Below are positions 1 to 6,829 of a stretch of DNA of 11,236 nucleotides, piece by piece (the first letter of the stretch is position 1; each line of letters starts with the position of its first letter). A program made the position numbers and the translations under genes. Under the pieces are notes generated by a model. That model made no database searches and was not told where the DNA came from. It saw nothing but the letters and a program-made list of their open reading frames with translations. Origin of the DNA: Alphaproteobacteria bacterium (GTDB taxonomy: Bacteria; Pseudomonadota; Alphaproteobacteria; Holosporales; Holosporaceae); assembly GCA_016870135.1 (NCBI GenBank), contig VGCF01000025.1, positions 1 through 11,236 of the forward strand, written 5' to 3'.

Positions 1-824
1 AGGGGCAAAAAGGTAAACAGTTTCAAAAATCGCACCACATCGCGATCATCCACATTACGCCAAAATTGCCAATAATCATGGGCACTGCATCGGGCTGGAT
101 CCAACCATACAGCACCTTGGGCCGTTTTCCCCATTTTTTCCCCGGTACTGGTTTCCAATAATGGCCAGGTTAATCCATGGACGTGGGCGCCCTCTAAACG
201 ACGAACCAAATCCACGCCGCTGACAATATTACCCCATTGATCGCCGCCACCAATTTGCAGAGCACACCCATAGTTTTTGTACAATTTCCAATAATCATAC
301 GATTGCATCAGGATGTAATTGAATTCGATAAAACTGAGGGATTCTTCGCGCTGTAATCGGTTTTTTACGCTGTCAAAATTCAACAGGCGATTCACAGAAA
401 AATGCACACCAATGTCTCTTAAAAAAGAGGTATACCTCAAGGAATCCAGCCAATCCGCATTATTGACCACCACCATGGTATTGGAATTTAAAACGCGATG
501 ATAACAGGATAAAATGCCGGAAATGTTGCTGTTGATTTCTGTCTCTGTTAACAATGTGCGCGTGGTGTTTCTTCCCGATGGATCCCCAATTTTTGTGGTT
601 CCTCCACCCACCAACAGCACCGCACGATGCCCCATATCTTGCACCATACGCATCACCATCAACCCCAGTAAATTCCCCACATGTAAACTGGATGCCGTGG
701 CATCGCACCCATAATACACTGTCATCGGTCCAGCGTTCAGGGCGGCATCCAGTGCCTCTATGGGCGTTGTTTGATGAATAAACCCACGTTGGTAAAGGGT
801 TTGCATCAAGGCGCTGTCAAACAT
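1..824 (-). CDS. tyrS: Tyrosyl-tRNA synthetase, partial (C-terminal part beyond left edge)
   Basis: Cytoplasmic class I aminoacyl-tRNA synthetase that activates tyrosine with ATP and charges tRNA-Tyr. The 274 visible residues cover the Rossmann catalytic domain. The HIGH-type motif reads HVGN (residues 48-51), followed by GGGTTKIGDPSG (73-84). The tyrosine-pocket pattern Y170-x3-Q174-x2-D177 and GGDQWGN (193-199) are present, and the KMSKS loop reads KMGKT (230-234). KMGKTAQGAVW and DYWQFWRN are, from memory, typical of alphaproteobacterial TyrS. The anticodon-binding region and S4 domain must lie left of base 1. I chose the ATG at 822-824 because the N-terminus then matches the family length. 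An in-frame TTG lies five codons upstream, and neither start has a strong Shine-Dalgarno; AAGAAAG lies upstream of both. A housekeeping gene, it probably marks the chromosomal flank of the phage-like block. Confidence 0.96.
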   Translation of the reverse strand, partial: MFDSALMQTLYQRGFIHQTTPIEALDAALNAGPMTVYYGCDATASSLHVGNLLGLMVMRMVQDMGHRAVLLVGGGTTKIGDPSGRNTTRTLLTETEINSNISGILSCYHRVLNSNTMVVVNNADWLDSLRYTSFLRDIGVHFSVNRLLNFDSVKNRLQREESLSFIEFNYILMQSYDYWKLYKNYGCALQIGGGDQWGNIVSGVDLVRRLEGAHVHGLTWPLLETSTGEKMGKTAQGAVWLDPARCSAHDYWQFWRNVDDRDVVRFLKLFTFLP

Positions 825-849
825 CGGGACAAAAAACAAGAAGGCTTTC

Positions 850-881
850 TTTATACTTTCCCACAATGGATCCGACGTCAA
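850..881 (-). promoter_or_regulatory. Possible promoter of tyrS
   Basis: On the minus strand the 75-base gap before tyrS contains TTGACG (bases 881-876) and TATAAA (bases 855-850), 20 bases apart. Each box is a fair match to the sigma-70 consensus but the spacer is longer than the usual 16-18; using AAGTAT as the -10 box gives 17. It would let tyrS be transcribed independently of the upstream cluster. Inference from sequence pattern only. Confidence 0.3.
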
Positions 882-899
882 CCCTGATACCAGGTGTGG

Positions 900-1358
900 T
901 TATGGTGCGGGGTCTTCCTGCCAATCCAATGCCTGTGTGCCATGCCCTTCTCTATGGGGATCCTTTGGATCAGGTTCAGGCTCTGTTGTGCGCCATGGGC
1001 GTGTTCCCCCATCAAGATCACGCCCTGAATTGCCTTCATTACCGTCCCCTGAATTGCCATAAGCATCTAATTGAGCAATCAACCCATGAACCTCTTGCAA
1101 TGTCCACTGATCTATGCTTTTAATAGATTGGGGAGTTGATGCGACTCCCCTTGCAATCCAACCTTTGCTGCGCGCCAACAGCTCTTTTGCCTTTAAGGCG
1201 ATATTGAGTTTTTCTTCCTGCATGGCTTTTTCAAAAATAATCTCTAAATCTTTGATCCACTGTACCATGGGATTTCCCCCCCCTTCCCTGTGGTGTACAG
1301 GTTCTCGTTTCGTTTTCGTTGATTCCTTATTGGTTTCCTTTTTTGTGTGTTTGGACAT
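900..1358 (-). CDS. Hypothetical charged 152-aa protein, faint small-terminase-like helix
   Basis: Last gene of the minus-strand block, 75 bases before tyrS. The first ~30 residues are lysine-, threonine- and glutamate-rich and probably disordered. Residues 31-70 form an amphipathic helical core; its EEKLNIALKAKELLARSKGW stretch faintly resembles the helix seen in many phage small terminase subunits (alanine- and leucine-rich, ending near GKHLG). Residues 100-152 are glycine-, aspartate- and proline-rich and low in complexity. I chose the ATG at 1358 because AGGAGGG lies 11 bases upstream, overlapping the stop of the preceding gene, so the pair looks translationally coupled. A start at 1268 (MVQWIKD), preceded by a run of G, is also possible. 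No membrane segment or catalytic motif is visible. The small-terminase idea is weak, and the position at the distal end would be unusual for it. Function unknown. Confidence 0.6.
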   Translation of the reverse strand: MSKHTKKETNKESTKTKREPVHHREGGGNPMVQWIKDLEIIFEKAMQEEKLNIALKAKELLARSKGWIARGVASTPQSIKSIDQWTLQEVHGLIAQLDAYGNSGDGNEGNSGRDLDGGTRPWRTTEPEPDPKDPHREGHGTQALDWQEDPAP

Positions 1359-1365
1359 GGTGGTC

Positions 1366-1851
1366 TTACCCTCCTGTTTGAGCATTGTTTTCCTGATTTT
1401 TCTTGGCACCTTGGGCCTTTGAATGGTGGTGACGCCTGATTTTTTCCAGGCTTTTTTGTGCCATTGGCCCCAAAAAACCGGCTAAAAAAGACCCCATATA
1501 CACCAGTGTCGGATCGATTTCATTAATCCCCCAAGACCACACCGCCCCCATGATAAAAATGAACACACTGAACAGCAATCCTCTGGGTCTAGGTTTTGCA
1601 GATGCCTGCTGAATATGCTCTATTTGATAACGAAAATACATAAACATCAAAGGATTAGATTCGAGCGCTTGCCATAGGGCGACACTGTCTGTTTTGGATG
1701 TAATGGTTATGGCCAATTGGCGCAGTTGATGCCATTGTTCGGTGGTCAATGTTCCACGATAGTGGGGATAATACCGGTATAAATGTTCTTGAAAAATGCG
1801 ACATATCGTCTCTGGCAGAACACCGCTGTCTGTATGGGAATAATCAGGCAT
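1366..1851 (-). CDS. Hypothetical protein with two membrane segments (holin candidate)
   Basis: A 161-residue protein. Residues 1-85 are soluble and mostly helical, with many tryptophan, tyrosine and histidine residues. Two hydrophobic segments follow at about 91-109 (LLFSVFIFIMGAVWSWG) and 114-132 (PTLVYMGSFLAGFLGPM), separated by a very short acidic turn. The C-terminal tail is basic, with a KIRRHHH cluster and then KAQGAKK. This hairpin-in-membrane layout with a charged tail is compatible with a phage holin and with the distal position in a phage-type operon, but no endolysin is seen nearby and the long soluble N-terminus is atypical. It could equally be an unrelated membrane anchor. The ATG at 1851 has GGAG ten bases upstream. 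The stop is seven bases from the next start, so it is probably co-transcribed with the 152-residue gene. No family recognised. Confidence 0.7.
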   Translation of the reverse strand: MPDYSHTDSGVLPETICRIFQEHLYRYYPHYRGTLTTEQWHQLRQLAITITSKTDSVALWQALESNPLMFMYFRYQIEHIQQASAKPRPRGLLFSVFIFIMGAVWSWGINEIDPTLVYMGSFLAGFLGPMAQKSLEKIRRHHHSKAQGAKKNQENNAQTGG

Positions 1852-1871
1852 AATATGTATGCTCCTATTTC

Positions 1872-1917
1872 AAAAAAAAGAGTGTTGGGATGAAATACAA
1901 AACATTAAACCATCAAC
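1872..1917 (-). terminator. Possible weak intrinsic terminator between two minus-strand genes
   Basis: Read on the minus strand, GTTGATG can pair with CATCCCAAC (two-base CC bulge) across an 18-base loop, and a run of eight T (bases 1879-1872) follows four bases later. The stem is short and the loop long, so termination would be partial at best. It lies in the 72-base gap between the 260-residue and 161-residue genes. Confidence 0.3.
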
Positions 1918-1923
1918 CCTGAT

Positions 1924-2706
1924 TTAGGGGGTGTTGTTTTGGATAAAATGCAGGCGCATGGTGGTTTGACCCATCATGTCGTAATGTATGGATCGGTACT
2001 GTTGAATATACGGTTCAGCCGCGTCATTTAAACCGTTGTTTGACTCTGGCTGCTGGGCATACATTTTATACGCCCCAAAGGTCAATATACTGGTCCGCGT
2101 TGTGCACAGATTGATCTGAACGCCTCCACGCCGAACAGCCTGACCAAAGGTGTCTTGGGTTATGATCTCAACGTCCTCAGAATCCAAAGAAAACCGTGCC
2201 TCAGCACGCGCAATCGTATCCATGGGGGCAACGGAATCCCATAGTCCGCCATAGGCATAATATTGATTATCCTGCACGGATGTTTCGCCATCTTCCAGCG
2301 TGTCAAACTGATAGGCATCATAGGGTATAGCAATGGTCCAGGACGGATCATGGGGACGGATGGTGCCTTGATGTATACAATGAACATTGAACGGTTTTGA
2401 CCAGGATATGGACTGAACGGCTGGACGAGCGTGGTAAATATGTTCAATGATGCTTTGGTCGTTTCCTTGATCGCCGATGACAGAAACCGTGGTGTTATGT
2501 TCCACCATGGCCACAGACAGGGTCAGATCAAAGACGACTTTTTCTGGAAAAACAGAGGCCATATCTTTGAAATATAATGGCTGAGACACGCCCTGTATGT
2601 GCAAATCTGCATCGCCTACTGGGTTGTGTTGCGTCATATCAGGGGCAAAGCCATACATGGGCAACGGTCTGTGATGGCGCCATCGGATGATGGATTTTTT
2701 GTTCAT
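1924..2706 (-). CDS. Hypothetical 260-aa protein of the phage-like block
   Basis: Not recognised. The reading frame is open upstream to 2892, overlapping the end of the 620-residue gene, but I place the start at the ATG at 2706. GGAG lies seven bases before it, whereas the ATG at 2724 is preceded only by a C-rich stretch, and this start leaves a 46-base gap after the upstream stop. The protein has no signal peptide or membrane span. It alternates short predicted beta strands (for example VFDLTLSVAMVEH, ISWSKPFNVHCI, TTMRLHFI) and is rich in tyrosine, histidine and glutamine, as expected of a beta-rich structural or tail protein. A beta-type C-terminal RLHF stretch also occurs near the end of the upstream 620-residue protein (TRIRLHF), which may only reflect similar folds. 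Its position directly after a tail-hub-like gene suggests a virion or tail-tip component; this is inference. Confidence 0.75.
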   Translation of the reverse strand: MNKKSIIRWRHHRPLPMYGFAPDMTQHNPVGDADLHIQGVSQPLYFKDMASVFPEKVVFDLTLSVAMVEHNTTVSVIGDQGNDQSIIEHIYHARPAVQSISWSKPFNVHCIHQGTIRPHDPSWTIAIPYDAYQFDTLEDGETSVQDNQYYAYGGLWDSVAPMDTIARAEARFSLDSEDVEIITQDTFGQAVRRGGVQINLCTTRTSILTFGAYKMYAQQPESNNGLNDAAEPYIQQYRSIHYDMMGQTTMRLHFIQNNTP

Positions 2707-2752
2707 AATGGTGCTCCAATCCATAGGGGGAGAATGGTGTTCTGATGCCTCT

Positions 2753-4615
2753 TTATTCGTCGTGTTCAGGGTTGTAAGGGGTGCATATGGTGACGGGGAT
2801 GGTGTGTTCCAGACATTGACTGGTACGTAAACTGTGAAAATGCAAACGAATGCGTGTTTCCTTGGCGTGTACACTGTTGGTATTCCAATCATCGGTCCAC
2901 ATTTTTTCCTGCAGGCTTTCTAAATGCTGTAATTGGTCTTCTATGGGATTAAACACATCGATTTTTTTACACACCTTGTCCTTTATTTTCTGGGACAAGA
3001 TATCTGCAGGCGGATTGTTTTCAGGCCACAGACACTGTAACCCATCCATAACAATGATTTTTTCGTCATTAATGGCTGGGGCTGGCGCGTCGTTAAACGG
3101 CATAAAAAATGCCCCTTTGATCTGAATGTACGCCTGATGGTGGGCACCATCCATATTCAGGGTGTAATCCACCACTTTGCCGATTATCTTTTTATCGGAA
3201 CCGTTTGTTTCACCCCATGAAAAACAGTCGTTCAAGGTGATGGCGTGAAACGCTTTCAAGGTGCCTCTAAGCTGTATTTCCATACAGCGTGTCCCCCAAA
3301 TCAAGGCTGTTTTGGCCCGATGCAGGGTATATTGGAACAATTCTTTCCCCAGAGTCAGGTTAAAAAATGAATCCGATACGGCCGGCAGCAACCATTTACT
3401 TTTTTCTGGAATTTCCTGCCACTGTTGCTGTGACGGATCAAACCCATTACGCGACAGATGTTTGTATTGCCCCATATCTTGAACCATATCTTGAACCCCA
3501 CCTTGGCTCATGTTTTGGCCCCCATCCCCATAAAACCGATACACGCGGCCTTGGTGTTGCACTTCTTCGCCCTGTTCATAGGTCATTCCAGGATTCCACA
3601 AAGGCAAATCATCGTATCGAACAAAGGGGGGCAACGCGATGTCCAAATCATACGCTCGACCGTGTTGATGGTGGGGTAAATCTGCGGTTAAGGTATACGT
3701 CACCTGTTCTTTGCGTTTTTGACGATAAAAATACCCCATGACCAATTTCGCATCATAAAAATGGGTTTCTGCAACCCATTGTGAGGGTGGACCAGCGCTG
3801 TCTTCCTGGGTGGCCTGGGGTGAAAATACAATGGCATTGGGATGGTGTGTGCTGGATGGCTTTTTCATCAGCGCACTGTGGGCCACAAAATATCCTGAAG
3901 AAAAAAACCGTCCTGTTTCTGGCCAAGCCGATTCCAAGGCCCGATCGGTTAATGTTCCAATGACTCTGTTACGAAATTGTTTGGCAATGTCTGGGGCCAC
4001 ATCCACATAATCCAAAATGGATTGATCCCACAGGGCGGATATTTGAACGTTAATCTGGGACACGGGCTCGTTTTTTTGAATCACATAATATTTGGGATCA
4101 TAATAATCGGATAAATCCCAGGTTTTATGGCCATCAATGGCATGGCTTAGGCCTAATGCTCCGGTACAACGATCCCAATACCAGGCATAGGGCACAGAAC
4201 ACAACATGTTTTCGGGGTCATCTTCTGGCCACAATTCATGATGCTGGTTTTTGGCCTTGATGGCGTTGCGTACGTCTGGCCATTGGCTTTTAAAGGGGGC
4301 CTTTTCAGACATCAAATGAATATCAATGTGTCCATGTTTTTCTGTAAAGCCCACGGTTTTTCCATAAAACAACAGATGCGTGGTCTCTGCCCTTTCTTGC
4401 TCAGGCTGTGGGACATTGGGATCAGATTGGGAATCTGCGTGGGGTTGTGCATACATTAACCTTCCCCACTGTCCACGCAATCGTTGTGATTCAGGGACCT
4501 GATGAGAGCGTACTGTAATGGTCAACGTTGCGGGCTTGCCCTCAGCATGATTCAGAACAGCACTTAGGGGGTCCAGGTGGGTTTGATCCGATGTATCCCA
4601 AAAAAATTGAATCAT
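2753..4615 (-). CDS. Phage-type tail-hub/tail-tip-like protein with a carbohydrate-binding-like segment
   Basis: A 620-residue protein. The ATG at 4615 is chosen because AGGAGG lies exactly eight bases upstream; the frame is open 13 codons further but without such a site. Residues ~190-245 (QISALWDQ, then AWPETGRFFSSGYFVA) and ~479-486 (GKVVDYTL, followed by a strand QAYIQI) recall a large structural protein found in alphaproteobacterial prophages. I recall the pattern but cannot name a Pfam family. Residues 340-361 (W-N-P-G-x-x-Y-x-x-G-E-x-V-x-x-x-G-x-x-Y-R-F) match the pattern of small aromatic carbohydrate-binding modules of the chitin-binding 5/12 type, which occur in tail fibres and tail tips. 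A glutamine-rich VQDMVQDM repeat follows at 374-381. No signal peptide or membrane span. Likely role: tail-tip or host-contact component, or a relic of one. It starts a second minus-strand unit after the permease gene and is followed by the 260-residue gene. Confidence 0.72.
   Translation of the reverse strand: MIQFFWDTSDQTHLDPLSAVLNHAEGKPATLTITVRSHQVPESQRLRGQWGRLMYAQPHADSQSDPNVPQPEQERAETTHLLFYGKTVGFTEKHGHIDIHLMSEKAPFKSQWPDVRNAIKAKNQHHELWPEDDPENMLCSVPYAWYWDRCTGALGLSHAIDGHKTWDLSDYYDPKYYVIQKNEPVSQINVQISALWDQSILDYVDVAPDIAKQFRNRVIGTLTDRALESAWPETGRFFSSGYFVAHSALMKKPSSTHHPNAIVFSPQATQEDSAGPPSQWVAETHFYDAKLVMGYFYRQKRKEQVTYTLTADLPHHQHGRAYDLDIALPPFVRYDDLPLWNPGMTYEQGEEVQHQGRVYRFYGDGGQNMSQGGVQDMVQDMGQYKHLSRNGFDPSQQQWQEIPEKSKWLLPAVSDSFFNLTLGKELFQYTLHRAKTALIWGTRCMEIQLRGTLKAFHAITLNDCFSWGETNGSDKKIIGKVVDYTLNMDGAHHQAYIQIKGAFFMPFNDAPAPAINDEKIIVMDGLQCLWPENNPPADILSQKIKDKVCKKIDVFNPIEDQLQHLESLQEKMWTDDWNTNSVHAKETRIRLHFHSLRTSQCLEHTIPVTICTPYNPEHDE
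3472..3495 (-). repeat. Perfect 12-bp in-frame tandem duplication
   Basis: On the plus strand ccatatcttgaa occurs twice in direct tandem (3472-3483, 3484-3495). Read on the minus strand it encodes the duplicated VQDM within the 620-residue protein, just after the carbohydrate-binding-like stretch. Being a multiple of three, it does not break the frame, consistent with a linker that tolerates length change. Confidence 0.85.
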
Positions 4616-4676
4616 TTTTGTGTCCTCCTGATGGGTTTTATCGTGTCTATACATACAACAGGCTGTTTTTAAAAAA

Positions 4677-4705
4677 TTTACTCTTTGTCAATAAACGGGT
4701 ATAAT
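4677..4705 (+). promoter_or_regulatory. Sigma-70-type promoter of the SAM transporter gene
   Basis: TTTACT (4677-4682) and a perfect TATAAT (4700-4705) are separated by the optimal 17 bases on the plus strand. Transcription would start near 4712, about 19 bases before the ATG. The short leader is almost all A and T, with no Shine-Dalgarno. The permease thus has its own promoter, pointing against every other gene in the window. Confidence 0.6.
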
Positions 4706-4730
4706 TATATTTTTTATATCATTCTTTTTT

Positions 4731-5612
4731 ATGTCCAATCACTATCAACGAGGCGTTTTATGGAGCTTATTAGCCTGTCTAATCGGCGCATTCAATGATT
4801 TGGCCTGTAAATTATCGGGCACAGACTTGCCGGGCTTTAACGTATTGTTTTTTCGATTTTTATTTACGGCATTGTTCTTTTTGCCCTTTATCCTGATCAA
4901 TCCAAAAAAATACATCACCAAGCATTTTTGGGTGCACGGTGTACGTGGTGGATTATTTGCCTTGGCCATGATTCCTTGGGGGTTTAGTGTGATTTCCTTG
5001 CCCTTACCCACAGTGACCACTATCGGTTTTACAACGCCCATTTTTATCACCCTGTTGGCGGGTATTTTTTTAAAGGAACGTTTAGGTTGGCAACGCCTTT
5101 TGGCCACAGGCATGGGATTTATCGGCATTATGGTCAGCGCTCAATTTACATTGTCAGGCAGTGTCAATATCATGGCGGGTCTAGCCATTTTGGCCACGCT
5201 GCTTTTTGCGGTCTTGGATATTGTGAACAAACGTTTACTGATTTTAAACGAAGGCATCCAACCCTTGATGTTTTACTCTGCGCTGTGGACGACCCTGTGG
5301 ACACTGCCCTTTGCTCTGTATTACTGGAAAACACCGTCCATGCCAGAATTAGGGTTATTGGCCCTTTTGGGCTTAGGGGGTAATTGTTTGTTGGGATGCA
5401 TTTTAAAATCCTTGTCGTATTGCGAGGTTTCCTCGTTACAGCCCTTACGATACATTGAGTTCATTTTTTCCTCTGTGCTCAGCGTGTTGGTTTTTCAAAA
5501 ATGGCCTACGGGTTCAGACATTACAGGCATCATCATTATTATCCCGTGCACATTATATTTGGTGCATCACGAGTTTGGATTGGATCGTGCGTCGAAAAAA
5601 GCAGCGGTTTAA
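4731..5612 (+). CDS. DMT/EamA-family permease, SAM-importer-like
   Basis: A 293-residue inner-membrane protein with about ten hydrophobic segments and two EamA repeats (roughly residues 8-137 and 148-280). From memory it follows the Rickettsia prowazekii S-adenosylmethionine transporter closely. Shared stretches include the FND(L/V)xxK region near 21-27, FFRFLF (40-45), the TTPIF..LLAGIFLKE region (101-116), WQRLLATGMGFIG (120-132), LDIVNK (162-167), LMFYSA (179-184), YWKTPS..EL (198-207), LRYIEF (239-244) and an IIIIIP stretch near the end. Family knowledge: that transporter imports SAM from the host cytosol, a trait of obligate intracellular bacteria that cannot make enough SAM. The ATG at 4731 has no Shine-Dalgarno but is preceded by a good promoter. 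It is the only plus-strand gene here, inserted where tail genes would be expected. The exact substrate is inferred; another DMT substrate is possible. Confidence 0.9.
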   Translation: MSNHYQRGVLWSLLACLIGAFNDLACKLSGTDLPGFNVLFFRFLFTALFFLPFILINPKKYITKHFWVHGVRGGLFALAMIPWGFSVISLPLPTVTTIGFTTPIFITLLAGIFLKERLGWQRLLATGMGFIGIMVSAQFTLSGSVNIMAGLAILATLLFAVLDIVNKRLLILNEGIQPLMFYSALWTTLWTLPFALYYWKTPSMPELGLLALLGLGGNCLLGCILKSLSYCEVSSLQPLRYIEFIFSSVLSVLVFQKWPTGSDITGIIIIIPCTLYLVHHEFGLDRASKKAAV

Positions 5613-5635
5613 AAGGCGTTCATGCATCCTTGGGA

Positions 5636-5653
5636 TCCGGACTGTGGTCCGGA
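5636..5653. other. Perfect GC-rich hairpin between convergent genes
   Basis: TCCGGAC and GTCCGGA form a perfect 7-bp stem around a TGTG loop, in the 77-base gap between the stop of the permease gene (plus) and the stop of the 379-residue gene (minus). Neither side has a T-run, so it is not a canonical intrinsic terminator. It may protect transcript 3' ends or help stop transcription from both sides. Confidence 0.6.
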
Positions 5654-5689
5654 CAGGTCTGATCATGACTCATGTCGCCATCTGTGGGC

Positions 5690-6829
5690 CTAGATTTCTC
5701 GTAATTCCAAACTCCAAGGGCCAATGGATTCAGATTCTTTACACGACAGGGTCAATTTTTGAACCCTCATGTGCATGATGGGGGTATAGGTAATCACACC
5801 GTTACGTTCATAGGTTATGGTTTGATCATTGGCGTTCCATACGGTGTTGTTCAGGGGGGTCTCTTGTTCCTGTTCATCATGGAAAATAATGCTGTTGGGT
5901 ACGGGAAAATAGCGGGTTTTTAGGGGCTGGTTGGCCCATATTTCCTCTCTCATGGGGATGGCGCTGTACAACCAAACCTCTTGATCGGGAACCAGTTTTG
6001 AAAATGCTGGCGGTGAATGATCTTGGCATTGAATGACCCCGTGGTATTTGGGTTGTGCGTTGACCTCGTTATTGAGAGCATATGTTTCCTTTTTACCCGT
6101 TTTGGCGGTATAAAAATATTCCCCTGATGGCGGTACGGTACACAGGGTTTGCTTGCAATATCGTGCAGTGCTGGGGGGTAAAATGGATCGGGCACCACGT
6201 TTTTCGCCCCATGGATCCGGGTTTTGTAAAAACAGCTTTAAATGGGTTTCCGCCAGCAGTACCAAGGGTTGTTGGGCGCGCTGTGGTTGTTGGGCGCGCT
6301 GTGTATTGATTTCCAATGGGTTTGTTGCCAGTGCGTCACCCTGTAACACCGGATTATCCCCCTCCTTCCCAGGGACATTACACAAAATGACTGCGTCATA
6401 GGATACCAGGACTTCGCGGACTTTTTTATCGGTTATTTTATAAGAAAAGTTTTTCGTTTCAAAATAAGTTTGAGTCTTGGTTTTACTGCAGGAATAGACC
6501 TGATTCATGGTTTTGCGCAGCTTCATCAGACAGCGCGATTCTTCATAGGCGCCCTCGTATACGCTGCGTAACACCATATCCACACGTAACAATAACTTTT
6601 GATTGCGAAATACACCTGGGTTTTTTTGAATGTACAATAATGGAAAGTGCTCGTTTTGATACAAATTTGTCGTACAGTAAATGGGTGGTGCACCATCTGT
6701 GGCGGAATCATTGTTCCCTAATTCCTGAAAAGCAGAGCGCTCTGGTTCTGGGGATGATGCCATGGTTTTCACCATGTACTGGAACCATTCTGTAAACCAA
6801 TCTTCTTCTTTATCGATAAAATGACTCAT
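5690..6829 (-). CDS. 379-aa protein: tail-terminator-like N-terminus with long unknown C-terminus
   Basis: The start at 6829 overlaps the stop of the adaptor gene in an ATGA junction, so the two are translationally coupled; the frame stays open 12 codons further upstream without need. Residues ~50-150 have the strand-helix-strand order of small tail terminator/completion proteins (DUF3168-like): a strand with FPLLYIQ, a strand KLLLRVDMVLRS, a helix with EESRCLMKLRKTM, and a final strand VLVSYDAVILC. In RcGTA-type clusters the tail terminator g8 directly follows the adaptor g7, which agrees with this position. The remaining ~225 residues are unexplained: a QRAQQPQRAQQP repeat (177-188), a mid-region with several aromatic residues and cysteines, and a beta-rich end. 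Usual tail terminators are about 130-150 residues, so this would be a fusion or a long extension. The terminator assignment is moderate; the C-terminal role is unknown. Confidence 0.65.
   Translation of the reverse strand: MSHFIDKEEDWFTEWFQYMVKTMASSPEPERSAFQELGNNDSATDGAPPIYCTTNLYQNEHFPLLYIQKNPGVFRNQKLLLRVDMVLRSVYEGAYEESRCLMKLRKTMNQVYSCSKTKTQTYFETKNFSYKITDKKVREVLVSYDAVILCNVPGKEGDNPVLQGDALATNPLEINTQRAQQPQRAQQPLVLLAETHLKLFLQNPDPWGEKRGARSILPPSTARYCKQTLCTVPPSGEYFYTAKTGKKETYALNNEVNAQPKYHGVIQCQDHSPPAFSKLVPDQEVWLYSAIPMREEIWANQPLKTRYFPVPNSIIFHDEQEQETPLNNTVWNANDQTITYERNGVITYTPIMHMRVQKLTLSCKESESIGPWSLELREI
6267..6302 (-). repeat. Perfect 18-bp in-frame tandem duplication
   Basis: The plus-strand unit ggttgttgggcgcgctgt occurs twice back to back (6267-6284, 6285-6302). 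On the minus strand it encodes the doubled QRAQQP in the 379-residue protein, at the boundary between its tail-terminator-like part and its unknown C-terminal part, where a flexible linker would be expected. Confidence 0.9.

Noticed and set aside
460..708. Minus-strand open frame of 82 codons with a GKKHHAHIV stretch
   Set aside because: It lies out of frame inside tyrS, whose own frame reads through with all synthetase motifs.
1114..1422. Plus-strand 102-codon frame with hydrophobic stretches
   Set aside because: Antisense to the two small minus-strand genes, no Shine-Dalgarno; hydrophobicity arises from the complement of Lys/Glu codons.
2707..2892. N-terminal extension of the 260-residue protein by 62 residues
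   Set aside because: It overlaps the end of the 620-residue gene, and the best Shine-Dalgarno sits before the ATG at 2706.
4745..5128. Minus-strand 127-codon lysine- and proline-rich frame
   Set aside because: Antisense shadow of the permease; composition is that expected from the reverse complement of membrane-protein codons.
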